From positions 1 to 5,124 of the forward strand of contig JBGPKH010000652.1 in NCBI GenBank assembly GCA_041485845.1: a stretch of 5,124 nucleotides of DNA, written 5' to 3'. The notes beneath the pieces are model-generated. The model was not told the DNA's origin and did no database searches. It was given only the letters and a program-made list of their open reading frames with translations. This document shows, piece after piece, positions 1 through 5,124 of the stretch. Each line of letters begins with the position of its first letter. Positions within the stretch are counted from its first letter, which is position 1. Origin of the DNA: OMOG01 sp041485845 (GTDB lineage Bacteria; Acidobacteriota; Terriglobia; Bryobacterales; Bryobacteraceae). Both the position numbers and the translations under genes were made by a program.

Positions 1-120
1 CTCTGCCAGGCCCGCACGCAGAGCGTCATTCACCACCCGCTTGAGTGAAACCTTCTGGTCCGCCATGCGCTGGCGGATCTGCTGCGCCACGTCTGGCTCG
101 AGCGTGAGAGTGGTCCTCAT
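1..120 (-). CDS. VapB-type ribbon-helix-helix antitoxin, C-terminus cut by window edge
   Basis: The minus strand from ATG at 120-118 reads MRTTLTLEPDVAQQIRQRMA and continues with DQKVSLKRVVNDALRAGLAE up to the window edge. A short beta strand (TTLTLEPDV) followed by two amphipathic helices, the second with VSLKRVVNDALRAGL, is the usual pattern of VapB-family antitoxins with an RHH DNA-binding N-terminus. Such proteins bind their own promoter and neutralise a PIN-domain ribonuclease (VapC) usually encoded immediately downstream. Here that position lies beyond the left edge, so the toxin cannot be confirmed. The start is supported by homologues that typically begin MRTT(L/V)xL. There is no clear Shine-Dalgarno, and the leader may be very short. 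About 40 of an expected 70-90 residues are visible. The RHH antitoxin class is fairly secure; pairing with VapC is inference. Confidence 0.8.
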   Translation of the reverse strand, partial: MRTTLTLEPDVAQQIRQRMADQKVSLKRVVNDALRAGLAE

Positions 121-125
121 AAAGA

Positions 126-163
126 CATCATACTATGGTGAAGAATTGATGCCATAGCATCAA
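126..163. promoter_or_regulatory. Candidate antitoxin operator: two inverted repeats
   Basis: Two palindromes lie directly upstream of the antitoxin start. CATCATA-C-TATGGTG (126-140) is a 7-bp-arm repeat with one mismatch, and TTGATGC-CATA-GCATCAA (146-163) has perfect 7-bp arms. They share the core CCATAGYAT in opposite orientations (minus strand at 138-130, plus strand at 152-160). Read toward the antitoxin, TATGAT (132-127) could serve as a -10 element, though no good -35 sits at 17 bp. Paired palindromes over the promoter fit the autoregulation known for RHH antitoxins. Binding is inferred from position and symmetry only. Confidence 0.5.
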
Positions 164-197
164 ATGCCGCGAACATCTGCCCGCTTCGGAGCGTGGA

Positions 198-848
198 CTA
201 CCGCGCCCGCCGCAGGTATCCGCCGGGATTGAACGTCATTCCGAACTTCTCCCGCGACGCGCCGGGTTGAAACTCGGGATGCGTTGGCAGGAACTCGGCG
301 ACCGCCTCGCCCGGTCCCGGCCCGAACTTCGGGAGGATCGGATGACCGTTGAAGTGGGTGTCCTCCACGATCGGGTAGCTGCCCGGCGTGACCAGCGGGC
401 TGTAGAGATGGAGTTCCTTGCTCACGTATGGCTTGCGATGGTCCGAATCGAGATCCACGAGCACTTTTTCGCCGGGCTGGACCGCCGACCGGATTCGCGA
501 AAGAATTTCGTCCGATGTGGAAGAGCCGGTCTTTCAGCCATGCCCCATGAGTTCGAACAGCGAGGCGAAATGATATGCGCTGCCGCCGAGGTAGGCGCCG
601 GCCTCGACGAGCACATCGGGCTTGACCGGTTGGAGGATCTCCTGCATCATCCACATGTCCAGCGGGGATTTCTGCACTTCGACGCCCAGCCACTGCGTGT
701 TGTTGTAGGTCTCCTCGCCTTTCCTGTGGTACCAGATGTGGTAAGCGTCGATCACTTGGCGCGGGCGGGAGCGCCACCACGACGCCGCGGAGGCGCCGGC
801 GGCGAGCGATGGCCGCCCGATGACCGCGAGCAGGATTCCTCTCTTCAT
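198..848 (-). pseudogene. CmcI-family (cephalosporin hydroxylase-like) SAM methyltransferase, broken by in-frame TGA and internal deletion
   Basis: Read from ATG at 848, this frame matches the CmcI/rhamnosyl O-methyltransferase family (PF04989). It shows an N-terminal hydrophobic stretch (1-25, possible signal or anchor), IWYHRK (38-43), TQWLGVEVQKSPLDMW (51-66), and SAM motif I VEAGAYLGGSAYHFASL (81-97). After codon 104 (MGHG) comes TGA at 534-536, and the same frame then continues with KTGSSTSDEIL, VLVDLDSDHRK and PIVEDTHFNGHPILPKFGPGP to TFNPGGYLRRAR and a TAG at 200-198. Family members normally carry about 23 residues between MGHG and GSSTS, including strand beta-2 with the acidic residue that holds the SAM ribose. 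Only three codons remain here, one of them the stop. The acidic residues that bind metal in CmcI (in LDSDH and VED) survive. Both halves share one frame, so this is a deletion plus a nonsense codon and not a frameshift. A longer in-frame start at 932 exists, but M29 (848) fits the family better. An assembly artefact is possible. Confidence 0.85.
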
Positions 849-999
849 GTCGTTGGGAGTATAGCGAACGCCAGGATTGGATCCGCCGCGCGCGGGGTCC
901 GGAGCGGCCGAACCGTGCAGGTTAATGTTCATTAGGATCGTGAATTAGCCCGCATCGGGGATAGGAGCCTGGCCCGGGCCGCGCGATACTGTTAGCGCG
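849..999. promoter_or_regulatory. Divergent intergenic region between methyltransferase remnant and sensor kinase
   Basis: This 151-base spacer must carry the kinase promoter and the former promoter of the methyltransferase. On the minus strand, TATACT (863-858) resembles a -10 box about 9 bases before the ATG at 848. On the plus strand, GATACT (985-990) resembles a -10 box about 9 bases before the kinase ATG. Neither has a convincing -35 at 16-18 bp, and neither gene has a clear Shine-Dalgarno. If both boxes are real, the transcripts would be leaderless or nearly so. GGCCCGGGCC (971-980) is a perfect 10-bp palindrome but needs no special explanation in such GC-rich DNA. No RNA gene or extra ORF was seen. 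Confidence 0.3.
923..934. repeat. Small AT-rich inverted repeat, possible operator
   Basis: TAATG-TT-CATTA is a perfect 5-bp-arm inverted repeat in a local AT-rich patch (about 921-948) within otherwise GC-rich DNA. ATTAG occurs at 931-935 and again at 944-948. It lies 66 bases upstream of the kinase start, a plausible regulator-binding position. Short arms make chance occurrence quite possible. Confidence 0.25.
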
Positions 1000-2319
1000 A
1001 TGTTTCCGCGGCAGATCACCCATCAGAACATCTTCCGGGCGCTGATCGCCGGCTTCAGCCTGGTGATCCTGCTGCTCCTGGGCGCCGCTGTCGTGGGGAT
1101 GCGCAATATCCAATCCATCCAGACGAGCGCGGCCAGCCTGGTTCGCGAACAATCCGTCACCAATCGGCTGATCGACGAGCTGCACAGCCAGCAGACCAGC
1201 CTCAGCGAAGTCTTCTCGGTGCTGGCGCGCGACCCGGATTCGGTGGATTTCGACCGCATTATGAGCCAGCTCGACGAAGCCGATCGCGACATCGACCGCA
1301 TCTCGGCCGAGGGAGCGCAGACCGCCGAAAGCCGTCTGTGGACGCGCCTCAAGCAGTCCGCTACCGATTTCTCGCAGGAGGCCCGCCGGCTGCTCACCGC
1401 CGAGAACGTCGCAACCTACGCCTCGGTCGAACTCTTCCGCGACCACGGGGCCTTCGTCTCCGTGGTAGCCCGGCTGGTGGAAGCCGAGTACCGCAAGGTG
1501 AGCGCGGCGCAGGCGCAGATCGACCGGCGGTCTTCGCACCTGTCGGAGATCTCGCTGCTGGTGGGCGGGGCGAGCATACTGCTGGCGCTGGTGTTCGCGG
1601 TGGTCACGGTGCGGATGGTGTCGCAGCTCATCCGCGAAATGGAGTGGCAGACCGCGGAACTGGGCCGCGTCTCCTGGCACATGCTGGAAGACCAGGAAGC
1701 CACCGCCCGCCGTTTCTCTCACGAGCTGCACGACGAGCTGGGACAATCTCTAACCGCGGTGAAGACCAATCTCGCCGCGCTGGATTCCGGCGGGCAGGTC
1801 AATCGCGCGCGTCTCGACGACTGTCTGCGACTGGTGGACGAAGCCATCGGCAACGTGCGGCAGATGTCGCAGCTCCTGCGCCCCACGATCCTAGACGATT
1901 TCGGACTCGAGGCCGGCGTGCGGTGGCTGAGCGAGGGATTTGCCGCGCGTACCGGCATCGACGCGCAGTTCCACTCCGACTTTGCGGGGCGACTCCCCGA
2001 CGAGACCGAGACGCACATGTTCCGCATTGCGCAGGAGGCGCTTACGAACGTGGCGCGGCACTCCGGCGCGAAGCACGTGAGCATTAAGATCGAGCGGAGC
2101 GGTGGCGAGATCTGTCTCACGATTCGGGATGACGGCCGGGGGCTGGGGGCGGAGGGCGGACAGGCCGGGAGGCCTGTCCCACTGGGCATGACCGGCATGC
2201 GCGCGCGCGCCCGCTCGGCCGGGGGCGACGTCACGGTTCATTCACGCCCGGGCGAGGGTGTTCTAATTGAAGTACGGGTCCCGATCCGGAATGAAACGCA
2301 TTCGAATCCTGCTGGCTGA
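1000..2319 (+). CDS. NarL-family membrane sensor histidine kinase (HisKA_3 + HATPase_c)
   Basis: This 439-residue inner-membrane kinase senses an unknown signal and passes phosphate to the regulator encoded next to it. Transmembrane helices are visible at about 15-34 (LIAGFSLVILLLLGAAVVGM) and 184-207. They enclose a roughly 150-residue, largely helical extracytoplasmic domain similar in layout to four-helix-bundle sensors. No clear HAMP domain follows; a short charged helix (208-238) leads directly to the HisKA_3 dimerisation domain, RRFSHELHDELGQSLTAV (237-254). H244 in ELHDELGQ is the likely phospho-acceptor. The ATPase domain has an N box RIAQEALTN (342-350, N350), G1 box DDGRGL (377-382) and G2 box GMTGMRARA (396-404). 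The lid between G1 and G2 contains the peptide GGQAGRPVPL, encoded by a palindrome (2158-2179). The ATG at 1000 places TM1 right after a short cytoplasmic tail and is the best start, although no Shine-Dalgarno is visible. The gene overlaps the regulator by 29 bases. Confidence 0.95.
   Translation: MFPRQITHQNIFRALIAGFSLVILLLLGAAVVGMRNIQSIQTSAASLVREQSVTNRLIDELHSQQTSLSEVFSVLARDPDSVDFDRIMSQLDEADRDIDRISAEGAQTAESRLWTRLKQSATDFSQEARRLLTAENVATYASVELFRDHGAFVSVVARLVEAEYRKVSAAQAQIDRRSSHLSEISLLVGGASILLALVFAVVTVRMVSQLIREMEWQTAELGRVSWHMLEDQEATARRFSHELHDELGQSLTAVKTNLAALDSGGQVNRARLDDCLRLVDEAIGNVRQMSQLLRPTILDDFGLEAGVRWLSEGFAARTGIDAQFHSDFAGRLPDETETHMFRIAQEALTNVARHSGAKHVSIKIERSGGEICLTIRDDGRGLGAEGGQAGRPVPLGMTGMRARARSAGGDVTVHSRPGEGVLIEVRVPIRNETHSNPAG
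2158..2179. repeat. Palindromic element embedded in the kinase ATP-lid codons
   Basis: GGACAGGCC (2158-2166) and GGCCTGTCC (2171-2179) are perfect 9-bp inverted arms around a GGGA loop. The element lies inside the kinase gene, between the G1 and G2 boxes of the ATPase domain, and encodes part of GGQAGRPVPL. It keeps the frame open and sits in a surface loop where length varies between kinases. From memory, GGGACAG...CTGTCCC palindromes are dispersed in some acidobacterial genomes, so this may be one copy of a mobile or REP-like family. Only one copy is in the window, so the repeat-family claim is inference. Confidence 0.6.
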
Positions 2320-2926
2320 CGACCACGCCGTAGTGCGCCAGGGTTTCAAGATGATTCTGAGCGCGCAGGCCGACATGGAGATCGTGGGCGAGGCGGGGAA
2401 CGGCCGCGAAGCCGTGGAACTGGCCGAGCAACTGCGGCCGGACGTAGTGGTGATGGATGTCTCCATGCCCGAGCTCAACGGCATCGAGGCTACGCGGCGG
2501 CTGGGGTCCTCGGCGCCGCACGCGCGCGTGGTGGCGCTCAGCATGCACAAGGATTCGGTCTACGTGCGCGAGATCCTGCGCGCCGGCGCGCGCGGTTACC
2601 TGCTCAAGGACTCGGTGGCCGCCGACCTGGTCGCGGCGATCCGCGCCGTCGCGTCGGGCGAAGGCTACATCAGCCCGGCGGTTTCCAACGCGGTGCTCGA
2701 CGATTACCGCCGCCACGTCACCAATCCCATCGACCTGCTCTCCAGCCGCGAACGCGAAGTGCTGCAAATGCTGGCGGAAGGCAAGACCAACAAAGAGATT
2801 GCGGGGGTGCTGAATCTCAGCGTGTACACCGTGGATGCGCATCGCGGCCACATCATGGAGAAGCTGAATCTGCACAGCATCAACGAGCTGGTGCGGTTCG
2901 CCGTGCGCAACGGGCTGGTCGATTAA
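2291..2926 (+). CDS. NarL/LuxR-type two-component response regulator
   Basis: This 211-residue cytoplasmic transcription factor is the likely partner of the overlapping kinase. The receiver domain (about 4-120) shows the acidic pair D10-D11 in LLADDH, phospho-acceptor D56 in VVVMDVSMPELNG, S84 at the switch position and K106 in YLLKD. The LuxR-type helix-turn-helix (about 148-211) starts with LLSSREREVLQMLAEGKTNK and continues through SVYTVDAHRGHIMEKL, the recognition region, to NELVRFAVRNGLVD. All key receiver residues are present, so it should be phosphorylatable. ATG at 2291 gives the standard MKRIRILLADDH beginning. A TTG at 2267 would add eight residues (MKYGSRSG) and has a GAGGGTG stretch six bases upstream, so it cannot be fully excluded. 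Translation is probably coupled to the kinase through the 29-base overlap. Target genes are not indicated; the broken methyltransferase next door is not a usable clue. Confidence 0.95.
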   Translation: MKRIRILLADDHAVVRQGFKMILSAQADMEIVGEAGNGREAVELAEQLRPDVVVMDVSMPELNGIEATRRLGSSAPHARVVALSMHKDSVYVREILRAGARGYLLKDSVAADLVAAIRAVASGEGYISPAVSNAVLDDYRRHVTNPIDLLSSREREVLQMLAEGKTNKEIAGVLNLSVYTVDAHRGHIMEKLNLHSINELVRFAVRNGLVD

Positions 2927-2952
2927 GTGAGAAGGTGAACATAACCGCTCAC
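2927..2952. terminator. Weak hairpin between convergent genes, possible bidirectional terminator
   Basis: The regulator (plus strand) and the TIR gene (minus strand) converge with only 22 bases between their stop codons. GTGAG (2927-2931) pairs with CTCAC (2948-2952), and GGT (2934-2936) with ACC (2944-2946) inside it, giving an interrupted 8-bp stem with a seven-base loop. The right arm covers the TIR stop codon (2951-2949). No U-tract follows on either strand, so intrinsic termination would be weak. Confidence 0.25.
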
Positions 2953-4088
2953 GTTCTGTGTGCGACAGGCCACCGGGACGGAAACGGCAGCGTCATCTGC
3001 TGCGCGAACTCGGTGACTCGCTTGTGCTCCAGGAGTTGCGCGTCTGCGTGCCGTCCCCATTCCTGAAGAATCCAAACCATCTCGCGCGCCGATTCCTCGA
3101 GCGCTCCACGGTCGTCGCGGATTTGCGCTTCGGCGTGCCATTGGTCCATGAGTTCATAGCACTCCGCGATGCGCCCCTGCTCGCAGCACAGCCTTCGGCC
3201 GAGCCGCGCCTGGGCGCACAGTTCCGGCCAATCGGCGGCGGGGTCGGGATCGCGCAGCGCGCGCTGGACCTGGCGCAGAGGATCGTCGCTCGCAGGGTCC
3301 GCGGCGCCATCCTGGGCAATCAGCGTCGAACACCGTCCACGGAAGATGAGCTGCCGGGCGCTCGGAGTGGGCTCGCCGTCCAACAGCAGCAGGAAGCGGC
3401 GCGCGGAACAGAAGTCGCGCAGGCGTTCGACGTTCTGGTCGACTTCACCTTCCAGCCGCAGGCCGAGCTGGGCGGCCCAATCGCCGGCCAGCGCCGCCAG
3501 GCTGCGGCCGCCACACTCCAATCGGGAGACCTCGTCGAAATCTTCGCGGTAGGCGCGCGCGAATTCGAAAGCCACTGCCCGGCTGGCCACCGTCTCGCAG
3601 CCGGGGCGATCGGCGACAGCAGTCCCCAGAACCTCGAGATCGGCTTCGTGCCCAACACACCGGGCGCCCTCAGGTGGAGAAAACGCCGCTGCGCGATGAC
3701 GGACCCAGCGCTTCAGTTGCCGCAGGCCCTTCAGCGGCAGGCTGCTCAAATCGAACTGCGGCGCGAGCACCTTGGGAGGCAAGCAATCGTCACAACGTAG
3801 AAAGGCGATTCGTACGCCTTCCTCGGCCGGCTCGTGGACCAGCGCGTCCTCCCACTGCGAACGCGGCCAGGGATGGGGCAGGGAATTGCGGGAGAACATC
3901 ACGAGCACTGAGTCGGCCGTGCGGGCTTCGCGCGCCTTGTCGGTCAGGTCCTGGCCCGCCCGCAGTTCGCCTTCCTCGAGGAAGACGCGAACGTCGCCGC
4001 AACGTTCCAGAAACGCGGCGATGGCCGCGGCGGTCTCCCCATCGGAAGCCGCATAACAGGGACAGACGGTGGGGCTCAGAGCTTGCAC
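2949..4088 (-). CDS. TIR-domain protein with degenerate NB-ARC-like module and TPR-like tail
   Basis: From GTG at 4088 this encodes 379 residues. Residues 7-88 form a TIR fold: TVCPCYAASDGETAAAIAAF (7-26), VRVFLEEGELRAGQDL (33-48), VLVMFSRNSL (61-70) and SQWEDAL (77-83). E80 sits where TIR NADases keep their catalytic glutamate. Residues 160-260 resemble the NB-ARC/STAND core just after the P-loop (AFEFARAYREDFDEV, RSLAALAGDWAAQLGLRL, ERLRDFCSARRFLLLLDGE). The P-loop itself is degenerate, with S169 at the lysine position. Residues 285-365 are helical and TPR-like (ARLGRRLCCEQGRIAECYEL; SAREMVWILQEWGRHADAQL). No signal peptide is seen, so it is probably cytosolic. The GTG start gives a 13-base overlap with the upstream methyltransferase gene and implies translational coupling. 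The purine run GGGGGATGG lies 12 bases upstream, somewhat far. An open frame continues to 4223 inside the methyltransferase, but its residues there are not TIR-like. TIR assignment is firm; NB-ARC and TPR calls are by pattern. Confidence 0.85.
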   Translation of the reverse strand: MQALSPTVCPCYAASDGETAAAIAAFLERCGDVRVFLEEGELRAGQDLTDKAREARTADSVLVMFSRNSLPHPWPRSQWEDALVHEPAEEGVRIAFLRCDDCLPPKVLAPQFDLSSLPLKGLRQLKRWVRHRAAAFSPPEGARCVGHEADLEVLGTAVADRPGCETVASRAVAFEFARAYREDFDEVSRLECGGRSLAALAGDWAAQLGLRLEGEVDQNVERLRDFCSARRFLLLLDGEPTPSARQLIFRGRCSTLIAQDGAADPASDDPLRQVQRALRDPDPAADWPELCAQARLGRRLCCEQGRIAECYELMDQWHAEAQIRDDRGALEESAREMVWILQEWGRHADAQLLEHKRVTEFAQQMTLPFPSRWPVAHRT

Positions 4089-4738
4089 GCCAGGGTCAGT
4101 CCATCCCCCATGGTCACCATGCTCAGCGCCACGCGCGCATCGGCGTGCAGCTTGCGATTGAACGCGCGGATGGATTCCGTGTCGGGGTCGTGGCCGGCCG
4201 GGTCGATGACGCTGCCGTCCCAAAGCACGTTGTCCACGGCGATCAGCCCGCCGCGGCGAATCAGCACCAGCGCCCGTTCGTAATAATTCGCGTAGTTGCT
4301 CTTGTCCGCATCGATGAAAGCGAGATCAAACGTGCCGGCCTGCCCGGCGGCGATCAGGGCATCCAGAGTCTCGAGCGCCGGCGCCAGCCGCAAGTCGATC
4401 TTGTCCTCCACGCCCGCCTCGCGCCAGGTGCGCCGCGCGCGGGCGGTGTATTCCTCGCTGCGATCGCAGGCAATCACCTGGCCTTCGGAAGGCAGCGCCA
4501 ACGCGACCCACGTGGAGCTGTAGCCCATGAACACGCCGACCTCGAGCGTCTTGCGAGCGCCCGTCACGCGGGCCATCAGGTGCAGAAACTGGCCCTGCTC
4601 GGGCGAGGTCTGCATGGAAGCGCGCGGATGATTCTCGGTTTCCTCGCGCAGGCGCTTCAGCGGCTCCGGCTCGCGCAGCGTCACTTGACGAATGTACTGG
4701 GCCAGCTCATCGGTAATGGGTGTGTGGACTCGGGACAT
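4076..4738 (-). CDS. CCoAOMT-like class I SAM-dependent O-methyltransferase
   Basis: This 220-residue cytosolic enzyme (usual length for the family) belongs to the Methyltransf_3 group (PF01596), which moves a methyl group from SAM to a hydroxyl, often on catechol-like aromatics, using a divalent metal. Visible features are SAM motif I TLEVGVFMGYSS (64-75), the acidic end of beta-2 in VIACDRSEEY (88-97, D92), FIDADKSNY (141-149) with metal ligand D143 and catalytic-type K146, and AVDNVLWDG (167-175) with metal ligands D169 and N170. All metal-site residues are intact. The ATG at 4738 fits the family start (helix ITDELAQYI). It begins 12 bases after the stop of the DUF1015 gene, so the two are probably co-transcribed. 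A GGAG overlapping that stop is 15 bases upstream, far for a Shine-Dalgarno. Its 3' end overlaps the TIR gene. The natural substrate cannot be read from sequence. Confidence 0.95.
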   Translation of the reverse strand: MSRVHTPITDELAQYIRQVTLREPEPLKRLREETENHPRASMQTSPEQGQFLHLMARVTGARKTLEVGVFMGYSSTWVALALPSEGQVIACDRSEEYTARARRTWREAGVEDKIDLRLAPALETLDALIAAGQAGTFDLAFIDADKSNYANYYERALVLIRRGGLIAVDNVLWDGSVIDPAGHDPDTESIRAFNRKLHADARVALSMVTMGDGLTLACKL

Positions 4739-4750
4739 GGCAGCGGATCA

Positions 4751-5124
4751 CTACTCCAGCTTGTAGATCGTCAGCCCGGAGAGGAGCTTTGGGTAGAAGT
4801 CGGTGGACTTCTGCGGCATCACGCCTCCGGCGAAAGACGTGTCGGCCACCTGCTGGACGGAAGTCGGCTTGAGCAAAAACGCAATCTGCGCCGAGCCCTT
4901 GCGGGCCTCATCCACGGCCGCGTCGATTCCGCGGATGTAGCGCAAGTGTTTCTCGTCGCGCACGGCTTCCTCGTCAATCCCCAGCGCCTTGCCCAGCAAC
5001 TCCGCGTGCAGAATGCGGACATCCAGCTCCCCGTGAGCGTCGCGCGCCTCCATGCGGAAGAGGCGGCTGCCGATCGCGGCCCCGATGACGGTGCGGCCGC
5101 CCGATTCGTCCCACGCGCGCCGCA
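4751..5124 (-). CDS. DUF1015 family protein, C-terminal part only
   Basis: The frame is open from the right edge (first full codon at 5122) to TAG at 4753-4751, giving 123 residues of a protein whose family is usually around 400 long. The end is characteristic of DUF1015 (PF06245, COG4198): LDVRILHAELLGKALGI, then HLRYIRGIDAAVDEARKGSA, IAFLLKPTSVQQVADTSFAG, and the closing signature VMPQKSTDFYPKLLSGL. The function of this widespread family is not established; in many bacteria it lies near serine-biosynthesis genes (recall, not visible here). It is the first visible gene of a minus-strand unit with the O-methyltransferase (12-base gap) and the TIR protein. The start and any promoter lie beyond the window. 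Confidence 0.9.
   Translation of the reverse strand, partial: RRAWDESGGRTVIGAAIGSRLFRMEARDAHGELDVRILHAELLGKALGIDEEAVRDEKHLRYIRGIDAAVDEARKGSAQIAFLLKPTSVQQVADTSFAGGVMPQKSTDFYPKLLSGLTIYKLE

Noticed and set aside
534..536. TGA as a selenocysteine codon in the methyltransferase
   Set aside because: The family has no selenocysteine at this point, about 20 codons of the core are missing at the same place, and no convincing SECIS-like hairpin follows the TGA.
267..935. Long plus-strand open frame of 222 codons opposite the methyltransferase remnant
   Set aside because: It is antisense to a segment whose minus-strand translation matches a known family on both sides of the stop. Its own translation shows no recognisable domain and is typical of GC-rich shadow frames.
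2198..2213. Alternating GC run in the kinase gene as a possible Z-DNA or simple-repeat element
   Set aside because: It encodes the conserved G2-box region (MRARAR) and is explained by codon choice in GC-rich DNA.
2958..3800. Plus-strand open frame of 280 codons opposite the TIR gene
   Set aside because: It is antisense to the TIR protein, which has clear domain motifs. The frame has low-complexity, arginine- and alanine-rich translation with no motif.
4055..4075. GGGACAGACGG at the TIR start, resembling one arm of the kinase palindrome
   Set aside because: It has no matching second arm nearby, shares only GGACAG with the other element, and encodes conserved TIR residues, so chance similarity is more likely.
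4089..4223. Upstream extension of the TIR frame to a start at 4223
   Set aside because: These 45 codons lie inside the methyltransferase gene in another frame and are arginine/proline-rich with no TIR similarity, so they are a shadow of the methyltransferase coding sequence.

Overview
This GC-rich window reads as chromosomal DNA of a free-living bacterium. Protein style (a CmcI-family methyltransferase, a NarL-type two-component pair, and a TIR protein of a kind I associate with Solibacter/Bryobacter-like genomes) suggests Acidobacteriota. That placement rests on memory of families, not on a marker gene in the window.

Layout from left to right. (a) 1-120, minus strand: the N-terminal 40 residues of a VapB-type antitoxin, running off the left edge, with two inverted-repeat operator candidates just upstream (126-163). 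(b) 198-848, minus strand: a CmcI-family ('cephalosporin hydroxylase') SAM-dependent methyltransferase that appears broken. It has an in-frame TGA at 534-536, exactly where about 20 codons of the usual SAM-binding core are missing. (c) 849-999: a 151-base divergent intergenic region with an AT-rich inverted repeat. (d) 1000-2926, plus strand: a membrane histidine kinase of the HisKA_3/NarL type and a LuxR-type response regulator, overlapping by 29 bases. A 9-bp-arm palindrome is embedded in the kinase's ATP-lid codons. (e) 2927-2952: a weak hairpin between convergent genes. (f) 2949-5124, minus strand: a tight three-gene unit read right to left, made of a DUF1015 protein (C-terminal part only), a CCoAOMT-like O-methyltransferase, and a TIR-domain protein whose likely GTG start lies inside the methyltransferase gene.

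The kinase and regulator form a self-contained signalling pair of unknown stimulus. The DUF1015, methyltransferase and TIR genes are probably co-transcribed. The most interesting gene is the TIR protein: behind the TIR domain it carries what looks like an NB-ARC/STAND module with the P-loop lysine position lost, then a TPR-like helical tail. This resembles an NLR-type sensor with a dead nucleotide-binding core. No RNA genes, transposases or CRISPR arrays were seen, and no gene-free stretch exceeds 300 bases.
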